Shown piece after piece: positions 22,120 to 32,300 of a DNA stretch of 64,000 nucleotides (position 1 is its first letter; each line of letters begins with the position of its first letter). Position numbers and translations under genes: made by a program. Under the pieces are notes generated by a model. That model saw only the letters and a list, made by a program, of their open reading frames with translations, did no database searches and was not told the DNA's origin. Source of the stretch: Pseudomonadota bacterium (GTDB lineage: Bacteria; Pseudomonadota; Gammaproteobacteria; Burkholderiales; Burkholderiaceae_C). Where the stretch lies: NCBI GenBank assembly GCA_021808525.1, contig JAKBBK010000006.1:1-64000 (forward strand), given 5' to 3'.

Positions 22120-22893
22120 ATGCTGCTGGCCCTGTCTCCGGCCAAGACCCTGGACATGGACAGCGCGACCCCGCCGCTGCCCACCACGCTTCCCCGTTTC
22201 ATCCCCGATTCCGCGCGCCTGATCGAGATCCTGCGCCAGCTCTCGCCCGCGCAGCTGGGCAGCCTGATGGGCATCTCCGACAAGCTGGCGCTGCTCAATG
22301 CCCAGCGCTACGCCGCATGGTCGCGGGATTTCGACGCCGACAACAGCCGCCCGGCCCTGCTCGCCTTCGCCGGTGACGTCTACGCCGGGCTGGATGCCGC
22401 GCACCTGACGCCCGCCCAGCTGCGCTGGGCGCAGGACCACGTGGTGATGCTCAGCGGCCTGTACGGCGTGCTGCGCCCGCTGGACCTGATGCAGGCCTAC
22501 CGGCTGGAAATGGGCACGCGCCTGGCCAACCCCGCCGGGCGCGACCTCTACGCCTTCTGGGGCAGGCGCATCGCCGAGGCGCTGCGCGAGCAGCTGGACT
22601 CCCATCGCAGCAAGCTGCTGCTGAACCTGGCCTCCGAGGAATACTTCCGCGCCGTCGACACCTCCGCGCTGGGCCATCCGGTGGTCGACGTGGTGTTCCA
22701 GGAAGGCGACGCCAGGGGCTGGCGCGTGATCGGCGTGCACGCCAAACGCGCTCGGGGCCTGATGACCCGCTGGATCATCGAACACCGCGCCGACCGTCCC
22801 GAGGCCATCCTGGACTTCGATGCCGAGGGCTACGCCTATGCCGCCGAGGCCTCCAGCGAAACCCGACGCGTGTTCCGGCGCCGGCACGACTGA
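22120..22893 (+). CDS. yaaA: peroxide stress protein YaaA
   Basis: 257-residue member of the YaaA/DUF328 family, which in E. coli lowers free iron and protects DNA and proteins during peroxide stress (OxyR regulon). MLLALSPAKTLD at the N-terminus, MSGLYGVLRPLDLMQAYRLEMGTRL in the middle and NLASEEYF and KRARGLMTRWII later are family blocks. It follows DUF3501 by 22 bases, so peroxide reduction and iron control appear to be co-transcribed here. No OxyR-like site is clear upstream of the group. Confidence 0.95.
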   Translation: MLLALSPAKTLDMDSATPPLPTTLPRFIPDSARLIEILRQLSPAQLGSLMGISDKLALLNAQRYAAWSRDFDADNSRPALLAFAGDVYAGLDAAHLTPAQLRWAQDHVVMLSGLYGVLRPLDLMQAYRLEMGTRLANPAGRDLYAFWGRRIAEALREQLDSHRSKLLLNLASEEYFRAVDTSALGHPVVDVVFQEGDARGWRVIGVHAKRARGLMTRWIIEHRADRPEAILDFDAEGYAYAAEASSETRRVFRRRHD

Positions 22894-22929
22894 ATCGCGG
22901 GCGGGCCCCCTTGAGCTCGCGCGGGGCTT

Positions 22930-22957
22930 TTGCACCCTGCGCGCCATGGTGTATGAT
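22930..22957 (+). promoter_or_regulatory. promoter of tRNA-Ala
   Basis: TTGCAC (22930-22935) and TATGAT (22952-22957) are 16 bases apart, and the tRNA begins 11 bases after the -10 box. The -35 is a poor match but the -10 is strong for this GC-rich genome. Confidence 0.55.
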
Positions 22958-22968
22958 GGATGTTTCGC

Positions 22969-23044
<76 letters not shown>

Positions 23045-23084
23045 AATCACAAATGAGTTGTTGATTTAGCTGAATAAAATCAGC

Positions 23085-23093
23085 TTATCCACA
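23085..23093 (+). promoter_or_regulatory. perfect DnaA box
   Basis: TTATCCACA matches the DnaA box consensus exactly, just beyond tRNA-Ala. It is single, so it is not an origin; it may be chance or titrate DnaA. Confidence 0.4.
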
Positions 23094-23146
23094 GCTTGTT
23101 CGGCAGATTTCCGTAGGTTTTACTGTACAGACTGCTCGAACCCAAG

Positions 23147-23187
23147 AAGCTCCGCGGCGTTGTTCTTCAACGTCCCGGAGCTTTTTT
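23147..23187 (+). terminator. rho-independent terminator after tRNA-Ala
   Basis: AAGCTCCG pairs with CGGAGCTT, with an inner CGTTG/CAACG stem, followed by a run of Ts. It is about 100 bases beyond the tRNA. It ends just before the converging HEPN-like gene. Confidence 0.8.
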
Positions 23188-23230
23188 CATGCCCGGCTTC
23201 CATCGAGAAATGCAAACCCGCAGGGGCGCA

Positions 23231-23527
23231 TCACGCGCCTAGCAGCTCCTGCGCCCAGCGAGCGAATTCCTCGAGGTCCGCGAGTAACCGGCCGGCTTCA
23301 TCGCGCTGGGCTTGGCGGGCGCCGTACTGCACCTCGTCCTTGAAACTCAGGATGCGACGATAGCGACGCTCGTGACCATCGGGCAGCAGATTGCCCAGAA
23401 CGTCCCGGAGGAGGCGGGGGGCCTGGGAATGGTCCTGCTGGGCGGCTTCGAGGTACGCCTGCGCCACGCGCAAGCGGCCCTGCCAATACAGCGCGTCGAC
23501 CTTCCTGCGCGGACTCTTGCCTGTCAT
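23231..23527 (-). CDS. HEPN-like short protein, possibly a decayed toxin/antitoxin partner
   Basis: 98 residues from the ATG at 23527 (reading can extend to a GTG at 23617 but the added part is Arg/Ser-rich and unlike a domain). ALYWQGRLRVAQAYLEAAQ at the start and RILSFKDEVQYGARQAQRDEAGRLLADLEEFARWAQELL at the end (two helices) resemble the first and last helices of SAV_6107-type HEPN proteins. The middle helix of such proteins seems absent, with QDHSQAPRLLRDVL following at once. It lies after the HTH gene on the same strand. Family assignment is my inference from memory. Confidence 0.5.
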   Translation of the reverse strand: MTGKSPRRKVDALYWQGRLRVAQAYLEAAQQDHSQAPRLLRDVLGNLLPDGHERRYRRILSFKDEVQYGARQAQRDEAGRLLADLEEFARWAQELLGA

Positions 23528-23603
23528 CCCGACTGCGCCGCCTCGGCGCACCGAACTGCTTCCCTGGCGGGTGACACTCCCTTCAGCACTTTCGCGTCCC
23601 GGC

Positions 23604-23957
23604 TCAGCTCCGACCACCAGGGGTCACTGGGTGATCCTGCAGGTGCCGCCAGTGCTGGCGCTCCGCTTCGAAAAGCTGCGCCAGCGCTGATACCAGCGGC
23701 TGGTTCAGTGCCGGTGCGAAGAGCCTGGAGCTGGCCGGACCCAGCACCTTGACGGCACCCTGCGCAACCAGAGCATCGAGCGTGTTGCGCACGCCCCGCG
23801 ACGTCATGGCGCAGTCCGAGGCCAATTGCGCTGCACTCTGGGCACCGCCGTGACTGAGCAGCGCGCGGAGAACGCGGACATGCCCGCCGCTGGCCAGCAA
23901 GCGGGTCAGCGGGAAACGCAGGAAGCTCTGGACGGACGAAGGCTGCATGGAGCGCAT
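23604..23957 (-). CDS. winged-helix DNA-binding protein, possibly truncated HTH-nucleotidyltransferase
   Basis: 117 residues (ATG 23957; ATG 23948 also fits). VRVLRALLSHGGAQSAAQLA and MTSRGVRNTLDALVAQG (residues about 27-70) form a MarR/ArsR-like winged helix, then a short wing (SSRLFAPALNQPL) and a helix LVSALAQLFEAERQHW. In proteins that I recall with this layout the helix leads into a nucleotidyltransferase domain; here the frame stops 14 residues later. It therefore looks like the N-terminal piece of an MNT-type antitoxin. It could also be a complete small repressor. Confidence 0.6.
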   Translation of the reverse strand: MRSMQPSSVQSFLRFPLTRLLASGGHVRVLRALLSHGGAQSAAQLASDCAMTSRGVRNTLDALVAQGAVKVLGPASSRLFAPALNQPLVSALAQLFEAERQHWRHLQDHPVTPGGRS

Positions 23958-24185
23958 GCATAAAGCGCCACCGGAAGGAATTCAAGTTCCCTCTCATAAA
24001 CTACATTTGCTCAAGTGGAAGTCTAGGTTCGCGGCGCCCGCCGGCCCGGACGAGCAGGAAATAGCCCGCCCCGGGGGGGCGGCAAATCCACAATGAATGA
24101 AGGGAAATAGTGCCGGATTCTCGGCGGGGCATGCGAATCACTAGCATTCACGGCTTCACTTCCCCCACCCCCGGAGACTCGAACC

Positions 24186-24686
24186 ATGGCCCAGATCACC
24201 CTGCGCGGCAACCCCGTCGAAGTTCGCGGCACGCTGCCCAAGCGCGGCGACAAGGCGCCGGCGATGCGACTCACCGACAAGAGCCTGGCCGAGGTGGGGC
24301 TGGACGCCTGGAGCGGCAAGCGCAAGGTGCTCAACATCGTGCCCTCGCTGGACACGCCGACCTGCGCGCAGTCGACCCGGCATTTCAACCAGGAGGCCTC
24401 GGCCCTGGACAACACCGTGGTGCTGGTGGTTTCGGCGGACCTGCCTTTCGGCGCCAACCGCTTCTGCACCGTCGAGGGCCTGAACAACGTGCTGCCCCTG
24501 TCGACCTTCCGCAACCCGGAATTCCTCGACGCCTGGGGCGTGAACATGGTCAGCGGGCCGCTGCGCGGCCTGACCGCGCGCGCGGTCGTGGTGCTGGACG
24601 AGAGCGATCGCGTGCTGCACAGCGAGCTGGTGCCCGAAATCGCCCAGGAACCCGATTACTCCGCCGCGCTCACCGCGCTGCGCTGA
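24186..24686 (+). CDS. tpx: thiol peroxidase
   Basis: 166-residue atypical two-cysteine peroxiredoxin that reduces lipid and other organic peroxides using thioredoxin. The peroxidatic Cys60 lies in [13 protein letters not shown] and the resolving Cys94 in NRFCTVEGL, as in E. coli Tpx. GGAGA precedes the ATG by about 8 bases. It stands alone; the 228-base gap upstream has no clear OxyR site, though GGAAATAG occurs twice (24057 and 24104 region). It adds to the peroxide-defence genes 2 kb upstream. Confidence 0.97.
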   Translation: MAQITLRGNPVEVRGTLPKRGDKAPAMRLTDKSLAEVGLDAWSGKRKVLNIVPSLDTPTCAQSTRHFNQEASALDNTVVLVVSADLPFGANRFCTVEGLNNVLPLSTFRNPEFLDAWGVNMVSGPLRGLTARAVVVLDESDRVLHSELVPEIAQEPDYSAALTALR

Positions 24687-24747
24687 GCAGCGCGTCGCCG
24701 CGCCCGCGGCCGCGGGCCGGCGCGCGGGCCCGGAGGGCCGCAGGCGC

Positions 24748-24753
24748 TACAGT
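24748..24753 (+). promoter_or_regulatory. possible -10 box of the PfkB kinase gene
   Basis: TACAGT lies 35 bases before the ATG at 24788, right after the tpx stop. No -35 is visible. The same hexamer precedes several other genes in the window. Confidence 0.35.
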
Positions 24754-24787
24754 GACGGCTGATTCCTGCCTCCCCAGCCCTGCCCCC

Positions 24788-25738
24788 ATGTCCAGCCTGA
24801 TCTGCGGTTCGCTCGCCTTCGACACCATCGCCCTGTTCGAGGGGCGCTTCGCCGAGCACATCCTGCCCGAGAAGGTCCACGTGCTCAACGTGTCCTTCCT
24901 GGTGCCCGAACTGCGACGCGATTTCGGCGGCTGCGCCGGCAACATCGCCTACACCATGCGACTGCTGGGCGGGCAACCCGTGGTGCTGGCCACGCTGGGC
25001 GAGGACGGCGCCGCCTACGAACAGCGCCTGGACAGCCTGGGCATCGGGCGCGAGCATGTGCGCGTGGTGCCCAACACCCACACCGCGCAGGCGCACATCG
25101 TCACCGACCGCGACGACAACCAGATCACCTCCTTCCACCCCGGGGCCATGCAGTTCGCCCACACCCAGCCGGTGCCGGCGCTGCCCGGGCTGCGCCTGGG
25201 CATCCTCGCGCCCGACGGGCGCCAGGCCATGATCGAGCACGCGGCGCAGATGGCCGCGGCCGGCCTGCCCTTCGTGTTCGACCCGGGCCAGGGCCTGCCC
25301 ATGTTCGACGGCCCGGCGCTGCGCGATTTCGTCGGGCAGGCCGACTGGGTGGTGGTCAACGACTACGAAGCGGCCATGCTGGCCGAGCGCACCGGCTGGA
25401 GCCTGGAGCAGCTTGCCGGACGATTGCGCGGCCTGGTGGTCACGCGTGGCGCCCAGGGCTGCGAGGTGTTCGAGGCGGGGGCCTGCACCCGCGTGCCGGG
25501 CCTGGCGGCCCAGCGCGTGGTGGACCCCACCGGCTGCGGCGACGCCTTCCGGGGCGCCTTGCTGTGGGCGCTGGAAGCCGGCTGGCCGCTGGTCGATGCC
25601 TGCCGCCTGGGCAATGTGCTGGGCGCACGCAAGGTCGCCTGCAGCGGTCCGCAGAACCACAGCCCCGACCTGGCGCAGGCCCTGCAGGACTTCCGCTCGG
25701 CCTACGGCGAGCCTCCGGCGACGGCGCGCGCGGCCTGA
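24788..25738 (+). CDS. PfkB/ribokinase family kinase
   Basis: 316 residues from ATG 24788. The N-terminal block CGSLAFDTIALFEGRFAEHILPE and FGGCAGNIAYTMRLLGG place it in the PfkB family, close to the adenosine/ribonucleoside kinase branch. The C-terminal DPTGCGDAFRGALLWALE carries the anion hole and the catalytic Asp, with Cys replacing the usual Ala of GAGD. Substrate is not determined by sequence; nucleosides are my best guess, sugars an alternative. It has its own promoter-like element and no pathway neighbours. Confidence 0.9.
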   Translation: MSSLICGSLAFDTIALFEGRFAEHILPEKVHVLNVSFLVPELRRDFGGCAGNIAYTMRLLGGQPVVLATLGEDGAAYEQRLDSLGIGREHVRVVPNTHTAQAHIVTDRDDNQITSFHPGAMQFAHTQPVPALPGLRLGILAPDGRQAMIEHAAQMAAAGLPFVFDPGQGLPMFDGPALRDFVGQADWVVVNDYEAAMLAERTGWSLEQLAGRLRGLVVTRGAQGCEVFEAGACTRVPGLAAQRVVDPTGCGDAFRGALLWALEAGWPLVDACRLGNVLGARKVACSGPQNHSPDLAQALQDFRSAYGEPPATARAA

Positions 25739-25830
25739 ACGCACCCGGCACCGGGCCGCGCCCTGCCGCGGGCGCCCGCAAGTCCTGGCCAGGAGCACAG
25801 GCGCCACGGGCAGGAAAACCCTGATCGGCG

Positions 25831-25836
25831 TACAGT
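25831..25836 (+). promoter_or_regulatory. possible -10 box of the MFS gene
   Basis: TACAGT lies 67 bases before the ATG at 25904. No -35 is visible. Confidence 0.35.
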
Positions 25837-25903
25837 GACTGTTTCGCGCCGCGGCCGCGCCCGCGGCGCAAGGCACGATCCCGCACACCCCGTACGCCCC
25901 AGC

Positions 25904-27142
25904 ATGTCCCAGCCCGACACCGCGGCCGGCGCCCCGCAACGCACGCACTATTCCGTGCTCGGCGCCATCAGCCTGTCCCATCTGCTCAACGACATGATGC
26001 AGTCGTTGATGCTGGCCATCTATCCGCTGCTCAAGGGCAATCTGCACCTGAGTTTCGCGCAGATCGGCCTGATCACCCTGACCTACCAGATCACCGCGTC
26101 GATCCTGCAGCCGCTGGTGGGCCTGTTCGCCGACCGCAAGCCCAGGCCCTATTCCCTTTCGGTTGGAATGGGCTTTACCTTCGTCGGGCTGCTGCTGCTG
26201 TCGCGCGCCGACAGCTTCCCGCACGTGCTGATGGCGGCGGCCTGCGTGGGCATGGGCTCGTCGATCTTCCACCCCGAATCCTCGCGCGTGGCACGCATGG
26301 CCTCGGGCGGCCAGCACGGACTGGCGCAGTCCATCTTCCAGGTGGGCGGAAACGCCGGCAGCGCCCTCGGCCCGCTGCTGGCCGCGGCGATCATCGTCAG
26401 CCACGGCCAGCATTCCATCGCCTGGTTCTCGGCCGCCGCGCTGCTGGGCATGGTGGTGCTGGCGCTGGTGGGCCGCTGGGCGCGCCATCACCTGAGCCTG
26501 GTGCGCAAGCGCGCCGCCGCGAAACCGGTGCAGGCGCACGACCCCGGGGTCGTGCGCCGCACCATGGCGGTGCTGCTGGCCCTGGTGTTCTCGAAGTTCT
26601 TCTATCTGGCTTCGATCAACACCTACCTGATCTTCTTCCTGCAAAAGCGCTTCGACGTCAGCGTGCGCGATGCGCAGCTGCACCTGTTCGTGTTTCTCGC
26701 CGCGGTGGCCGCCGGCACCCTGCTGGGCGGGCCCATCGGCGACCGCATCGGGCGCAAGCGCGTGATCTGGGTGTCCATTCTCGGCGTGGCCCCCTTCACC
26801 CTCGCCCTGCCCTACGCGGGCCTGGGCAGCTCGGCGGTGCTGACCGCCATCATCGGCTTCGTGCTGGCCTCCGCCTTCCCGGCCATGGTGGTCTACGCGC
26901 AGGAGCTGATGCCCGGTCGGGTGGGTGCCGTCTCGGGCCTGTTCTTCGGCCTGGCCTTCGGGCTCGGGGGCATCGGGGCCGCGGCCCTGGGCCAGCTGGC
27001 CGACCTGATCGGCATCGTCGGCGTGTACAAGGTGTGCTCCTTCCTGCCCCTCATCGGCCTGCTGGCGGCGCTGCTGCCCGACCTGCACCAACCCAGGGCC
27101 CGTGCGCAGGGGGCCGCCGCCGCGGGTGCGGGAGCGGCCTGA
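25904..27142 (+). CDS. MFS efflux transporter, fosmidomycin-resistance (Fsr) type
   Basis: 412 residues with about 12 membrane helices. I start at MSQPDTAAGAPQRTHYSVLGAISLSHLLNDMMQSL; the last part is the Fsr-type first helix with its Asn-Asp pair. GLFADRKPRPYSLSVGMGFTF is the loop 2-3 motif A and GDRIGRKRVIW the repeated motif in the second half. MGSSIFHPESSRVARMASGGQHGLAQSIFQVGGN is a block that I associate with the family. It would export drugs or small metabolites by proton exchange. An upstream in-frame GTG (25835) lies inside the promoter-like region and is rejected. Confidence 0.9.
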   Translation: MSQPDTAAGAPQRTHYSVLGAISLSHLLNDMMQSLMLAIYPLLKGNLHLSFAQIGLITLTYQITASILQPLVGLFADRKPRPYSLSVGMGFTFVGLLLLSRADSFPHVLMAAACVGMGSSIFHPESSRVARMASGGQHGLAQSIFQVGGNAGSALGPLLAAAIIVSHGQHSIAWFSAAALLGMVVLALVGRWARHHLSLVRKRAAAKPVQAHDPGVVRRTMAVLLALVFSKFFYLASINTYLIFFLQKRFDVSVRDAQLHLFVFLAAVAAGTLLGGPIGDRIGRKRVIWVSILGVAPFTLALPYAGLGSSAVLTAIIGFVLASAFPAMVVYAQELMPGRVGAVSGLFFGLAFGLGGIGAAALGQLADLIGIVGVYKVCSFLPLIGLLAALLPDLHQPRARAQGAAAAGAGAA

Positions 27143-27225
27143 GCCCGAGCCGCAGGCGCGCATACCTGCGGCAACCCTTCGCGCGCCACGAGGGCGCCAG
27201 GCCAGGGCCTGCCCTCGGCGCGGCC

Positions 27226-27969
27226 TCAGTGCAGCAACTGCACGCTGCCGCTGACGCTGACACTGAGTTCGCGCCTCCCCGGCTCCACGGCCAGCGCCGG
27301 CTGCGCGGCGCGCGCGGCCAGCATGCCCTGCTGGAACACCATGGGCCGCGGCTGCGGCTCCACACCCTGCAGCTCGCTGAGCTGGGCCTCTCGCAGGGTG
27401 TAGCCGGCGTAGCCGAAATCGCGCGCGGCGGCCTGCGCGCGTGCCCGGAACGCCGCGATGGCTCGCGCGCCCAGGGTGTCGAGTTCGTGCTGGCGCTGCG
27501 CCGCCGACATCTCGCCACGCACCGACTGCAGCTGCAGCTGCGCGCCCAGTTGCCCCAGCAGCGCACCCAGCACCTTCGGGTCGGCGGCGCGCAGGGTCAG
27601 CACGGCCCGGACGGTCCAGCCGTCCTGCTGCACCGTGCCGCTGGTGTCGCGATAGCGCGGCTGGGTGGAGACCTCGCCGGTGGAGGCCTGCACGCCCTGC
27701 GTGGCCCGTGCGGTGCGCAGCGCGTCGTCCAGGCGCCGCGCCACCTGCGCATTCAAGGCGGCGAGATCCTCGCCCTGCGCGACGGCGGCCAGGCTCGCCA
27801 CGCTGCGGTCAGGCACCACCTCGGCGCTGGCCTGCGCCTGCAATTGCAGGACCCCGGAGGGAGCCGGCTGCTCGGCCCAGGCCGGCGCGGCCAGGGTACT
27901 CAGCGCCAGCACCAGGCCGGCAAGCACCCGTCGCGGGGAACCAGGAAGCGGGGTCGGGCGCATCGGCAT
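27226..27969 (-). CDS. SIMPL-domain (DUF541) periplasmic protein
   Basis: 247 residues. The ATG at 27969 follows GAGGAG by about 6 bases and gives a signal peptide (RRVLAGLVLALSTLAAPAWA, cleavage near residue 28). The mature part is one SIMPL/DUF541 domain: LQLQAQASAEVVPDRSVASLAAVAQGEDL at the start, RYRDTSGTVQQDGWTVRAVLTLRA in the middle and VSVSGSVQLLH at the end. Family members form oligomers in the periplasm and have been tied to oxidative stress; the reaction, if any, is unknown. It diverges from the HtrA protease gene across 308 bases. Confidence 0.9.
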   Translation of the reverse strand: MPMRPTPLPGSPRRVLAGLVLALSTLAAPAWAEQPAPSGVLQLQAQASAEVVPDRSVASLAAVAQGEDLAALNAQVARRLDDALRTARATQGVQASTGEVSTQPRYRDTSGTVQQDGWTVRAVLTLRAADPKVLGALLGQLGAQLQLQSVRGEMSAAQRQHELDTLGARAIAAFRARAQAAARDFGYAGYTLREAQLSELQGVEPQPRPMVFQQGMLAARAAQPALAVEPGRRELSVSVSGSVQLLH

Positions 27970-28277
27970 CGTGAACTCCTCGTGAGGATGGTGGACGGGA
28001 TCGGCCGGCCGGAGGCGCGGCAAGGCCCGGACAAGCCCAGGGTAACGCTCGGCAAACACGCAGAACATGGCATCGCGCGCACCATGCTGGGCAAACCCTA
28101 CTCCCTTGCGGGCCCTTGCTTCAAGCCTTCACGCAGGTTCCGTGGGGTCGTGCAACCCAGGCGTGGCGGCCCCGGCGGCCCCTTCTCCCACCTTAAGCCC
28201 GCCCTAAGCGCGCAAGCGCAAACTCCCATCGTGCCGGATTGAAATCACCTGGATTGCACATCAGGAGCTACGCCACC
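27970..28277. other. 308-base divergent intergenic region
   Basis: Separates the SIMPL gene (minus) and the HtrA gene (plus). AGGAG at 28263-28267 is the HtrA ribosome site. I see no good sigma-E (GGAACTT / TCTGA) or CpxR pair, nor a clear housekeeping promoter. A TTG at 28239 opens an in-frame extension of HtrA but would lengthen the signal peptide for no reason. Confidence 0.5.
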
Positions 28278-29756
28278 ATGAAAAACACCAGACTTCTCGC
28301 CGCGGTCGCGGCCTCGATCGCCGTCACCCTCGGCGGCCTCACGCTGTGGCAGGTCAGCTACGCGGGCAGCGCGCCCTCGGTGAAGCTCAACCACCAGAGC
28401 CTTCCGCTGTTCAACAACCCGCCGGCCTCGGTCGGGCAGGCGGTGCCCGTGGGCGGCCCGAACTTCGCCTCCATCGTCAAGCGCTTCGGCCCCACGGTGG
28501 TTCATATCAACGTGCGCGGCGAGACCACCACCACCGGCGGCGCCGACATGTCGCAGGTTCCCCCGCAACTGCGCAACTCGCCCTTTTTCCAGTTCTTCCA
28601 GCAATTCCAGAACCAGGGCCCGCGCGAGGTGCCGACCGAAGGGCTGGGCTCGGGCTTCATCATCAGTTCCGACGGCCTCGTGCTGACCAACGCCCACGTG
28701 GTCAAGGGCGCCAAGTCGGTCACCGTCACGCTCACCGACCAGCGCAGCTACAAGGCCAAGGTCCTGGGCAGTGACGCCAAGACCGACATCGCCGTGCTGA
28801 AGATCGACGCCACCGGGCTGCCCACGGTGCGCGTGGGCGACCCGTCCAAGCTCGAACCGGGCGACTGGGTGCTGGCCATCGGCTCGCCCTACGGCTTCTA
28901 CAACACCGTCACCGCGGGCATCGTCAGCGCCAAGAGCCGCGCCCTGCCCGACGACAGCATGGTGCCCTTCATCCAGACCGACGTCGCGGTGAACCCCGGA
29001 AACTCCGGCGGTCCGCTGTTCAACACCCAGGGCGACGTGGTGGGCATCAATTCGCAGATCTTCACCCAGACCGGCGCCTTCGAGGGCCTGTCCTTCGCCA
29101 TCCCGATCAACGTGGCCGAGGCCGTGGCCCGCCAGATCATCGAGCACGGCCAGGTGCAGCATGGCAAGCTGGGAATCGCCGTGCAGACGGTCACGCAGCA
29201 ACTCGCCAACTCCTTCGGCCTGCGTGATCCGCGCGGCGCGCTGGTGGCGCAGGTCTCCGACGGCAGCCCGGCGGCCAAGGCCGGCCTGAAGGCCGGGGAC
29301 ATCATCCTCAGTGTCAACGGCCAGCCGGTGAACGACTCGACGGACCTGCCGATGATGATCGGCATGATGCAGCCCGGCCAGAAGGTCAAGCTGGGGGTGT
29401 GGAGCAATCACCATCAGTCCACGCTGGAAGCCACGCTCGGCAGCTTCAGCGACGGCACCCTGGTGGCCGACGCCGGCAGCAGCGCCAGCGGCCACGGGCT
29501 GGGCCTGCAGGTACGCCCGCTCAACGCCGCCGAACAGGCGCAGGCGCAGGTGCACAACGGGCTGCTGGTGCAAGGGGTCTCGGGCCCCGCCGAACAGGCG
29601 GGGGTGCAGCCCGGCGACATCCTGCTGGCCATCGACGGCAAGCCGGTGAGCAACGTGGCGCAGGTGCGCTCGATCCTCAAGTCCGCCGGCAACACCGTGG
29701 CGCTGCTGGTGCAGCGCGGTCACGCCCGCATCTTCGTACCGGTGGACCTGGGTTGA
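28278..29756 (+). CDS. periplasmic serine protease, HtrA/DegP family
   Basis: 492 residues: a signal/anchor segment (MKNTRLLAAVAASIAVTLGG), a trypsin-like domain with the triad His140 (TNAHVV), Asp170 (KTDIAVLKI) and Ser243 (NPGNSGGPLF), then two PDZ domains (about 280-370 and 395-490), each with a GDIIL or GDILLAI loop. Degrades or refolds damaged envelope proteins. The two PDZ domains mark it as DegP/DegQ/MucD-type, not DegS. A strong terminator follows. Next to the SIMPL gene it hints at an envelope-stress locus. Confidence 0.95.
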   Translation: MKNTRLLAAVAASIAVTLGGLTLWQVSYAGSAPSVKLNHQSLPLFNNPPASVGQAVPVGGPNFASIVKRFGPTVVHINVRGETTTTGGADMSQVPPQLRNSPFFQFFQQFQNQGPREVPTEGLGSGFIISSDGLVLTNAHVVKGAKSVTVTLTDQRSYKAKVLGSDAKTDIAVLKIDATGLPTVRVGDPSKLEPGDWVLAIGSPYGFYNTVTAGIVSAKSRALPDDSMVPFIQTDVAVNPGNSGGPLFNTQGDVVGINSQIFTQTGAFEGLSFAIPINVAEAVARQIIEHGQVQHGKLGIAVQTVTQQLANSFGLRDPRGALVAQVSDGSPAAKAGLKAGDIILSVNGQPVNDSTDLPMMIGMMQPGQKVKLGVWSNHHQSTLEATLGSFSDGTLVADAGSSASGHGLGLQVRPLNAAEQAQAQVHNGLLVQGVSGPAEQAGVQPGDILLAIDGKPVSNVAQVRSILKSAGNTVALLVQRGHARIFVPVDLG

Positions 29757-29878
29757 ACCCGGCCCCCCGGCACATGCCCGCCCTGGCGGGCCCCAACCCC
29801 CGGACGGCGCCGCAAGCGCCGCCCGGGACCTCCTGACCGGGTGGCACCGGCCAGGCCTCAAGCGAGCGGCAAGCGATT

Positions 29879-29909
29879 GCGGCGGGGCGCGTCCCCGCCG
29901 CCTTTTTTT
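29879..29909 (+). terminator. strong rho-independent terminator after the HtrA gene
   Basis: GCGGCGGGG and CCCCGCCGC form a perfect 9-bp stem with a 5-base loop, followed by C, C and seven Ts. Confidence 0.92.
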
Positions 29910-29952
29910 GGGCGCCGGCGCATTACCATGGAGCCCCCGCGCCCACGATCCC

Positions 29953-30525
29953 ATGCTCGAATTCGACCCCGCCACGCGCAGCATGCGCACGCAGCGCATG
30001 CTGCTGCGCCCCTTGCAGGCCACGGACGCGGCCGGGCTGCTGGGCATCTACAGCCAGCCCGAGGTGACGCGCTACTACGAGCTGGACACGCTGTCCGACC
30101 TGCTGCAGGCGCAGCGCGTGCTGGACTTCTTTCTCAAGCATCACGACCGTTTCGCGATGCTCGAGCCCGACAGCCTGCGCATGATCGGCACCTGCGGGCT
30201 GTTCTTCTGGGACAAGACCACCAACATGGCGTCCTTCGGCTACGACATGGCCAGCCAGTACTGGGGGCGCGGCCTGATGCGCGAAGCCGCCGGCGCGGTG
30301 CTGGCCTACGGTTTCTCCACCATGCGCCTGAACCGGGTCAATGCGCTGACGGCCCTGGACAACCAGGCTTCCATCAAGGTGCTCGAGGCCCTGGGCTTCG
30401 AGCAGGAGGCGGTGCTGCGTCAGTTTGCCTACTGGAAGGGCGCCTACCACGACATGCGCATGTTCGCGCTGCTGCGCGAGCAACTCGGCGACGGGCCTGT
30501 CGCCCAGGCCATGGCCGCGTTCTGA
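29953..30525 (+). CDS. GNAT acetyltransferase, RimJ/RimL type
   Basis: 190 residues from ATG 29953 (MLEFDPATRSMRTQRMLLRPL). RTQRMLLRPLQATDAAGL is the RimJ/RimL lead strand, FGYDMASQYWGRGLMREAAGAV is motif A that binds acetyl-CoA, and NRVNALTALDNQASIKVLEALGFEQEAVLR is motif B. It would acetylate an amino group, perhaps a ribosomal protein N-terminus or a small amine; the target is not known. It precedes ettA, another ribosome-related gene, by 103 bases. Confidence 0.88.
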   Translation: MLEFDPATRSMRTQRMLLRPLQATDAAGLLGIYSQPEVTRYYELDTLSDLLQAQRVLDFFLKHHDRFAMLEPDSLRMIGTCGLFFWDKTTNMASFGYDMASQYWGRGLMREAAGAVLAYGFSTMRLNRVNALTALDNQASIKVLEALGFEQEAVLRQFAYWKGAYHDMRMFALLREQLGDGPVAQAMAAF

Positions 30526-30555
30526 GACCAGCCCGGGCGGCGCGGCCGCTTGCGC

Positions 30556-30561
30556 TACAGT
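30556..30561 (+). promoter_or_regulatory. possible -10 box of ettA
   Basis: TACAGT lies 67 bases before the ettA ATG, without a visible -35. Confidence 0.35.
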
Positions 30562-30628
30562 GCCCGCATGGCGGCCCGCCCCGCGCGGCCTGCCCCCCAC
30601 TCCATCCCGCATCTTCGCGAATCCATCC

Positions 30629-32293
<1,665 letters not shown>

Positions 32294-32300
32294 GGCCGTG

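Larger units (their letters stand above)
23045..23230. other. low-GC tRNA-flanking segment
   Basis: The first 100 bases after the tRNA are well under 50% GC against about 69% around them. They hold a perfect DnaA box (23085-23093, TTATCCACA), an AGCTGA/TCAGCT hairpin (23068-23085) and the palindrome CTGTACAG. There is no gene. This may be a scar of integration at the tRNA 3' end. Confidence 0.6.

Noticed and set aside
23085..23093. Replication origin at the DnaA box
   Set aside because: Only one box, no AT-rich unwinding element cluster and no dnaA, dnaN or gyrB nearby.
24001..24185. OxyR site before tpx
   Set aside because: ATAG tetranucleotides occur but not with the required 7-base spacing to CTAT partners.
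28239..28277. TTG-initiated extension of the HtrA gene
   Set aside because: It would put 13 residues before a normal signal peptide; the ATG at 28278 has AGGAG upstream.
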